Part shown: in pieces, positions 22,413 to 26,531 of the stretch
Position numbering within the stretch: position 1 is the first letter of the stretch
How the letters are laid out: every line of letters starts with the position of its first letter
DNA from: DAIOHQ01 sp036744635
GTDB lineage: Bacteria > Planctomycetota > Phycisphaerae > Tepidisphaerales > Tepidisphaeraceae
NCBI GenBank assembly: GCA_036744635.1
Contig: DAIOHQ010000034.1
Coordinates: forward strand, 1-26,531
Direction: 5' to 3'
DNA length: 26,531 bases
Position numbers and translations under genes: made by a program
The notes under the pieces: generated by a model
Databases searched by the model: none
Told to the model about the DNA's origin: nothing
What the model saw: the letters and a program-made list of their open reading frames with translations, nothing else

Positions 22413-22440
22413 CGCGGGGTCGTTTCCCCGCGAGCATTTT
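22413..22440 (+). terminator. Rho-independent terminator of the MarR gene
   Basis: CGCGGGG (22413-22419) pairs with CCCCGCG (22426-22432) and is followed by AGCATTTT. Confidence 0.7.
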
Positions 22441-22455
22441 GCAGGCAAATCAAGC

Positions 22456-22474
22456 GGGCGGGGAGATCCCGCCC
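22456..22474 (-). terminator. Hairpin abutting the proB stop codon
   Basis: GGGCGGG-N5-CCCGCCC (22456-22474). On the minus strand the proB stop codon TAG directly precedes the hairpin. Together with the marR terminator it separates two convergent genes. No T-run follows on the minus strand, so its efficiency is uncertain. Confidence 0.6.
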
Positions 22475-23590
22475 CTAGCCGATTACCAGGTTGTCGCGAT
22501 GGATGACCTCGTCGTAGGCGGCTTCGGCGAGGGCAGCGCGGACTTCGGCGGTTTTCTTGCCGGCGATGCGGGATATGTCTTCGGCGTTGTAGTTGGACAG
22601 GCCGCGGGCGATGAGTTGCCCGTCCGGGCCTTTGATGGAGACGACGTCGCCCTGGTGGAAGTGGCCTTCGATGCCGGTGATGCCGGCCGGGAGCAGGCTG
22701 CGGTGTTTCTCGACCAATGCCTTGACCGCGCCGGCGTCTACCAGGATGGCGCCGGTGGGTTGGACGCTGCCGATCCAGCGGCTGCGCGAGGGGAGCTTCT
22801 TGTTGGCCGAGATGAAGAGGGTGCCGAGCGGCTCGCCCCCCAGCAGGCGGGGGAGGACGTCGGGCATGCGGCCATCGGCGACGATCATCACCTCGCCGGC
22901 GGCGTTGAGCATGCGGGCGGCTTCGATCTTGGAGTTCATGCCGCCTTTGCCCAGGGCACTCTTTTCGGCGCGGATCAGCTCGCGGGCCTGGGCGATGCTC
23001 TGCACCAGGCGCACGGGTTGGCCGGCGGCATCGAGCACGCCATCGACCACCGACATCAGCACCAGCAGATCGGCCCGCATGGCGTGGGCCACCAGCGCGG
23101 CGAGGATGTCGTTGTCGCCGAAGGTGATCTTGATGAGCTCATCGGTGCTGACGGTGTCGTTTTCGTTTATGATCGGAATCGCGCCCAGCTCGTGTACCGC
23201 GTGGATGGTGTTGCGCAGGTTCAGGTAGCGGCTGCGTTCGTTGATGTCTTCGCGGGTCAGGAGAATTTGCGCGACGGGAATTTCGGACGATGCGAACGCC
23301 GCGGCCCAGGCGTCCATGAGCCGGCGCTGGCCAACGGCGGCGACGGCTTGGAGCTTGGCCAGGTCGGTGGGTCGGCCGGGCAGCTTCAATTCGGCGATGC
23401 CGGCGCCGATGGCGCCGGAGCTGACGATGCTGACGCGGATCGAGCGGGCGCGAAGCTGGCGCACCTGCTGGGCGATGTTGGCCACGAAGGCCGAATCGAG
23501 CTTGCCCTGGGCATCGGAGAGAAGCTGCGTTCCCAGCTTGATGACCACGCTGCGGACGGAAGAGAGATATTGAGTGCGGGTGTGCTCCAT
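22475..23590 (-). CDS. proB: Glutamate 5-kinase
   Basis: 371-aa cytosolic enzyme that phosphorylates glutamate as the first step of proline synthesis. The amino-acid kinase domain shows VVIKLGTQLL, IVSSGAIGAGI, IPIINENDTVS, FGDNDILAALVA and the KGGMNSKIEAA segment. The last part (about 285-365) is a PUA domain with GAILVDAGAVKAL and GDVVSIKGPDGQLIARGL, as in the long ProB type. The ATG at 23590 gives the normal length; the upstream extension is not protein-like. proA is not adjacent. The stop codon abuts a hairpin. Confidence 0.95.
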   Translation of the reverse strand: MEHTRTQYLSSVRSVVIKLGTQLLSDAQGKLDSAFVANIAQQVRQLRARSIRVSIVSSGAIGAGIAELKLPGRPTDLAKLQAVAAVGQRRLMDAWAAAFASSEIPVAQILLTREDINERSRYLNLRNTIHAVHELGAIPIINENDTVSTDELIKITFGDNDILAALVAHAMRADLLVLMSVVDGVLDAAGQPVRLVQSIAQARELIRAEKSALGKGGMNSKIEAARMLNAAGEVMIVADGRMPDVLPRLLGGEPLGTLFISANKKLPSRSRWIGSVQPTGAILVDAGAVKALVEKHRSLLPAGITGIEGHFHQGDVVSIKGPDGQLIARGLSNYNAEDISRIAGKKTAEVRAALAEAAYDEVIHRDNLVIG

Positions 23591-23712
23591 GTTGCGACGG
23601 CGCGTAGTGTATCGGGTGGGGGAGAAATGGGAATCAGCAGCGCTGCTGGTTGGGGGTTCGCAACAGGTGCGCGATACTTCGGGCGGGAGCAGGAGATACA
23701 GCTGGATTCCCA

Positions 23713-23767
23713 CAGGTGGGTACACCTGCACTCATCCAGCCGTGGCAGACAGGAATGATCTGCCCCA
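23713..23767. repeat. Hairpins between proB and the aspartic protease gene
   Basis: CAGGTG-N4-CACCTG (23713-23728) is followed by GGCAGA-N9-TCTGCC (23744-23764). The second shares GGCAGACAGGAAT with the hairpin at 4270-4289, so it is a diverged copy of that repeat. The remainder of the 277-bp gap shows nothing else recognisable except the AT-rich stretch just before the next gene. Confidence 0.65.
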
Positions 23768-23867
23768 CCAAATCAAGCCAAGGCCGCCTGAAGTGTCACG
23801 CTCCCCCACTGTGCATCGGGCCGCCAACGCGCATTGTAACGCCGCAATTCCGATGTAAACTCCTGTG

Positions 23868-24245
23868 ATGGGCCTCACCTTTCAAAGGCTGATCGTCAAA
23901 CCATCGCGCAGGAGCCGTAAGGCAATTACGGTTGATTTCCTGATCGATTCCGGCGCCGTGTACAGCCTTGTCCCCGCCGCGCGTTTGAAATCCATGGGAA
24001 TTCGGCCGTACCGGAGGCTGAGTTTTGCATTGGCCGACGGCTCGATCGTGACGCGGCAGGTGGGCGACGCTTATTTCGAATACCGCGGAGATGGCGGCGC
24101 GGCACCCGTGATCTTTGGAGAAAAAGGCGACGAGCCGCTGCTGGGTGCGACTACGCTGCAGAGCCTGGGCCTGGTTCTCAATCCATTTCAGCGCGAACTG
24201 CATCCGATGAAGCTGGTTTTGATGCAGTCAGCTTCGTGCAGGTAA
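23868..24245 (+). CDS. Retropepsin-like aspartic protease
   Basis: 125-aa soluble protein with the single-domain aspartic protease pattern: VDFLIDSGAVYSLVP with the catalytic Asp in DSGA, a flap-like region with LADGSIVTRQVGDA, and the second motif LLGATTLQSLGLVLNP. Such clan AA proteases work as homodimers, each chain giving one Asp. The substrate is unknown. The ATG is preceded by TAAACT six bases upstream and has no ribosome-binding site, so the mRNA may be leaderless. No toxin or partner gene is adjacent; it converges on rny. Confidence 0.8.
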   Translation: MGLTFQRLIVKPSRRSRKAITVDFLIDSGAVYSLVPAARLKSMGIRPYRRLSFALADGSIVTRQVGDAYFEYRGDGGAAPVIFGEKGDEPLLGATTLQSLGLVLNPFQRELHPMKLVLMQSASCR

Positions 24246-24260
24246 CAGGCACCAAGAGAT

Positions 24261-25814
24261 TTACCGCGCATATTCCACCGAGCGGACTTCGCGGATCAGG
24301 GTCACCTTGATCTCGCCGGGATAGGTCATTTCCTGTTCGATTTTTTTGGCGATGTCGCGGGCGATTTTGTTGCTGATTTTGTCGTCGATCATCTTGGCGT
24401 CGACGATCACGCGGACCTCGCGGCCGGCCTGGATGGCGTAGGCCTGGCGGACGCCGTCGAAGCCCATGGCCAGGTCTTCGAGATCCTGCAGGCGCTTGAC
24501 GTAGCGTTCCAGCGACTCGCGGCGGGCGCCGGGGCGGGAGGCGCTGATGGCGTCGGCGGCCATCACGATGATCGTGTAGGGCGTGGTGGCCGGGACGTCG
24601 CCGTGATGGCCTTCGGCGGCATTGAGCACCGCTTCGGGCTCGTTGAAGCGACGGAGGAATTCCTTGCCGATCTGCGGGTGGCCGCCCTCGGTCTCGTGGT
24701 CCATCGCCTTGCCGATGTCGTGCAGCAGGCCGCAGCGCCGGGCGAGGGCGCCATCCAGCCCCAATTCATCGGCGATCACCTGCGAGATATACGCCACCTC
24801 CAGTGAGTGCTTCAGCACGTTTTGGCCGTAGCTGGTGCGATAGCCCAGCCGGCCGAGCATCGGGATGATCGGCTTGGCGATGTTGGGCATGTTGGCCTCC
24901 TGCACCGCCTCCTTGCCGATCTTGATCAGCTCCTCATCCATCTCTTTGCCGACCGCGGCCACCACCTCTTCGATGCGGGCCGGGTGGATGCGGCCATCCT
25001 GCACCAGCCGCTCGAGGGAGATGCGGGCGATCTGCCGCCGCACCGGATCGAAACAGCTTACCACCACCACGCCGGGGGTGTCGTCGATGATCACATCCAC
25101 GCCGGTGGTCTTCTCGAAGCTGCGGATATTGCGGCCTTCGCGGCCGATCACGCGGCCTTTCATGTCATCGGAGGGAATGGTCACGGTGCTGACGGTGTGG
25201 TCGGCGGTCTGCTCGGCGGCGTAGCGCTGAATCGCCTGCAGGATGATCTGGCGGCTCTTGTCCTTGGCCTCTTCCTGGGCCTGCTCGGTGATGCGCTGGA
25301 TGAGCGCGCCGGCTTCGTGCTTGCACTCATCTTCGATGCGCCGCAGGAGCATTTCCTTAGCGGAATCGGGGCTCATGTTGGTGATCTGCAGCAGGCGTTC
25401 GCGCTGTTCCTTCAGGACCGCGGTGAGCTGCTCATCCTTGGCGGCGACGTTCTTTTCGCGCGTCTCCAGCCGCGTCTCCATGTCATCAAGGTGTTTTTCC
25501 TTCACCGACAGCGTGTCCAGCTTGCGATCGAGGATATCCTCGCGCTTGGTCAGGCGCTGCTCATGGGATTTCAGCTCGTTGCGAGCCGACTCGGTCTGCT
25601 TGTCGAAATCCTGTCGAACCTTCAACTGCTCCTGCTTGGCCGCCAGCTCGATTTCCTTGGCCTTGTTCTGGGCCTCAAGCTTTGAGGTCTCGCGCAGCTG
25701 GTCGGCTTCTTGACGCGCCCGCGCCAACGCATTGCGCGCTGCCGTTGCGATATATGCGAAGACCCCGACCGCCCCGACAATCACCCCGATCAAAATGCAC
25801 AGGAAGTACAGCAT
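24261..25814 (-). CDS. rny: Ribonuclease Y
   Basis: 517-aa membrane-anchored endoribonuclease that starts mRNA decay. An N-terminal membrane segment (2-24) is followed by a long charged coiled coil (about 28-190), a KH domain (GRVIGREGRNIRSFE at 220-234) and an HD domain with the metal-binding pair His365-Asp366 in LLHDIGKAMDHE. The C-terminal end YPGEIKVTLIREVRSVEYAR is typical. The length equals that of Bacillus RNase Y. The ATG has GGAAGGGG about ten bases upstream. A small membrane-protein gene lies upstream on the same strand. Confidence 0.95.
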   Translation of the reverse strand: MLYFLCILIGVIVGAVGVFAYIATAARNALARARQEADQLRETSKLEAQNKAKEIELAAKQEQLKVRQDFDKQTESARNELKSHEQRLTKREDILDRKLDTLSVKEKHLDDMETRLETREKNVAAKDEQLTAVLKEQRERLLQITNMSPDSAKEMLLRRIEDECKHEAGALIQRITEQAQEEAKDKSRQIILQAIQRYAAEQTADHTVSTVTIPSDDMKGRVIGREGRNIRSFEKTTGVDVIIDDTPGVVVVSCFDPVRRQIARISLERLVQDGRIHPARIEEVVAAVGKEMDEELIKIGKEAVQEANMPNIAKPIIPMLGRLGYRTSYGQNVLKHSLEVAYISQVIADELGLDGALARRCGLLHDIGKAMDHETEGGHPQIGKEFLRRFNEPEAVLNAAEGHHGDVPATTPYTIIVMAADAISASRPGARRESLERYVKRLQDLEDLAMGFDGVRQAYAIQAGREVRVIVDAKMIDDKISNKIARDIAKKIEQEMTYPGEIKVTLIREVRSVEYAR

Positions 25815-25992
25815 GGCTCAAGGCCCCTTCCGTTGGAATTGCCAGCCAGGTTTGATCCTGCCGCGCCATGAAGAAACTGCAGGCAGAGCCACTGGCAATT
25901 GGCTCGATCAGGGCGCGGCTCGGTTGCGGATCAGGGGAGAGGGGCTTTGACGTCGGCCGCGCGGGGTTGCGCAGCCTCCGCGGGCGATGCCA

Positions 25993-26283
25993 TCACTCCA
26001 GGAACGTGTCCCTGGGGTTTACACTGGCATCGTGGCGCTGATAAGTGGGCGGAGCCCGCGGGGGCGCGGGGCGCAATGGCAGGTCGCCTGGCCGGAACAT
26101 GCGCTCCGGATGGTGACGACTGCCCACGGCCCGCTGTGATACGCGGACGCGCACCGGCCGACGGCCGGAGAAGACGCGTTGCGCCGTCCATACGAAGATG
26201 GCGCCCGCCAATAAAGCGAGCGTCCCGCTGAGCAAAGCCAGAAGGAAAGGCGTAATCTGAGCTCCGAAGAAAGCCACTGTCAT
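25993..26283 (-). CDS. Possible small membrane protein
   Basis: 96-aa frame starting MTVAFFGAQITPFLLALLSG with one hydrophobic segment (about 10-32), then an Arg- and Pro-rich tail. No family is recognised. The 5' region has GGGGG about eight bases upstream and a strong hairpin (26296-26319). It lies 178 bp before rny in the same direction and might be co-transcribed. The tail composition is like that of random frames in GC-rich DNA, so the gene may not be real or may end differently. Confidence 0.4.
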   Translation of the reverse strand: MTVAFFGAQITPFLLALLSGTLALLAGAIFVWTAQRVFSGRRPVRVRVSQRAVGSRHHPERMFRPGDLPLRPAPPRAPPTYQRHDASVNPRDTFLE

Positions 26284-26295
26284 AGTTGAAACCCC

Positions 26296-26326
26296 CGCGG
26301 ACCAGTCTTGCGGTCCGCGAGTTTTC
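26296..26326. other. Hairpin upstream of the small membrane-protein gene
   Basis: CGCGGACC (26296-26303) pairs perfectly with GGTCCGCG (26312-26319) and is followed on the plus strand by AGTTTT. It could end a plus-strand transcript, or lie in the 5' leader of the minus-strand gene. No plus-strand gene is seen just before it. Confidence 0.5.
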
Positions 26327-26487
26327 ACGTCAAAAGACCTGCCGGAAGCCCGCCATCCGCTGCGGCCAAGCTCCCGCGACCGGCATGTTGCTGGGATTCT
26401 TTACGACACCCAAGCGCCGGTCTCTCCATTGCCTAAAGTTTAGTCAATGCCGCGGCGATTTACAAGCGGCAGCGAAGGCAGTGTCAT

Positions 26488-26531
26488 ACCAAAGTTGTAA
26501 TGTCCGGTCTTAACCAAGTTGAAGTGTCCGG
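26488..26531. repeat. Two direct repeats ending TGTCCGG at the right edge
   Basis: ACCAAAGTTGTAATGTCCGG (26488-26507) and ACCAAGTTGAAGTGTCCGG (26513-26531) are near-identical direct repeats. Several short direct repeats at a terminus are a feature of IS21-family elements, so this may be the outer end of an insertion sequence that continues beyond the window. No transposase is visible here. Confidence 0.4.

Noticed and set aside
22439..23758. 439-codon plus-strand open frame opposite proB
   Set aside because: Gly/Asp-rich shadow of proB with no motif; proB is unmistakable on the other strand.
24807..25685. 292-codon plus-strand open frame opposite rny
   Set aside because: Antisense shadow of the RNase Y coiled coil and KH region, rich in Leu and His, no recognisable domain.

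Overview
The window looks like chromosomal DNA of a high-GC planctomycete, most likely of the Phycisphaerae type. This is inferred from the gene set: a PEP-CTERM exported protein, a chlamydial Hc1-type histone, a bacterial microcompartment (BMC-T) shell protein, RNase Y, LpoB-like lipoproteins, and many short hairpin repeats between genes. No rRNA, tRNA, CRISPR array or complete transposon was seen.

Layout, left half. Positions 1-4.2 kb hold an envelope-lipoprotein block: one proline-rich lipoprotein on the minus strand, then a divergent run of two LpoB-like lipoproteins and a COG3014-like TPR lipoprotein. The start codon of the last overlaps a perfect 16-bp parS-type palindrome. Next come purB (4.5-5.9 kb), a PEP-CTERM protein with its own terminator (6.2-7.5 kb), a GH15 glucoamylase-like protein fused to a ferredoxin-like domain (7.6-10.2 kb), and a kinase-like protein (10.4-11.7 kb). 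On the minus strand follow leuB-like isopropylmalate dehydrogenase, a HicA toxin with a MerR-HicB fusion antitoxin, and miaA (12.1-15.3 kb).

Layout, right half. A truncated Hsp20 with a decayed CIRCE-like operator is followed by a lone BMC-T protein, a small Hc1-like histone with an acidic glycine-rich tail, and a FabZ-like hotdog dehydratase (15.5-17.4 kb). A tight minus-strand operon then encodes a NucS/Mrr-like nuclease, a PIN ribonuclease and a small antitoxin-like protein (17.5-19.2 kb). An 830-bp gene-free patch of intergenic repeats separates it from a DnaQ-type exonuclease fused to a WYL domain. The rest is a Bax-inhibitor-1 family membrane protein, a MarR regulator, proB, a retropepsin-like protease, rny, and a small membrane protein. 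The right edge carries two direct repeats that may be the end of an insertion sequence.

How the parts relate. Most genes are housekeeping or envelope functions in short transcription units. The accessory content is the two toxin-antitoxin-like loci, the nuclease operon and the hairpin repeats. Several repeats start at, or six bases after, a stop codon. Three plus-strand genes (purB, the kinase-like gene, the exonuclease) share a -10-like hexamer exactly nine bases before the ATG and lack a Shine-Dalgarno sequence, suggesting leaderless transcripts. All family assignments come from reading the sequence; no database search was run.
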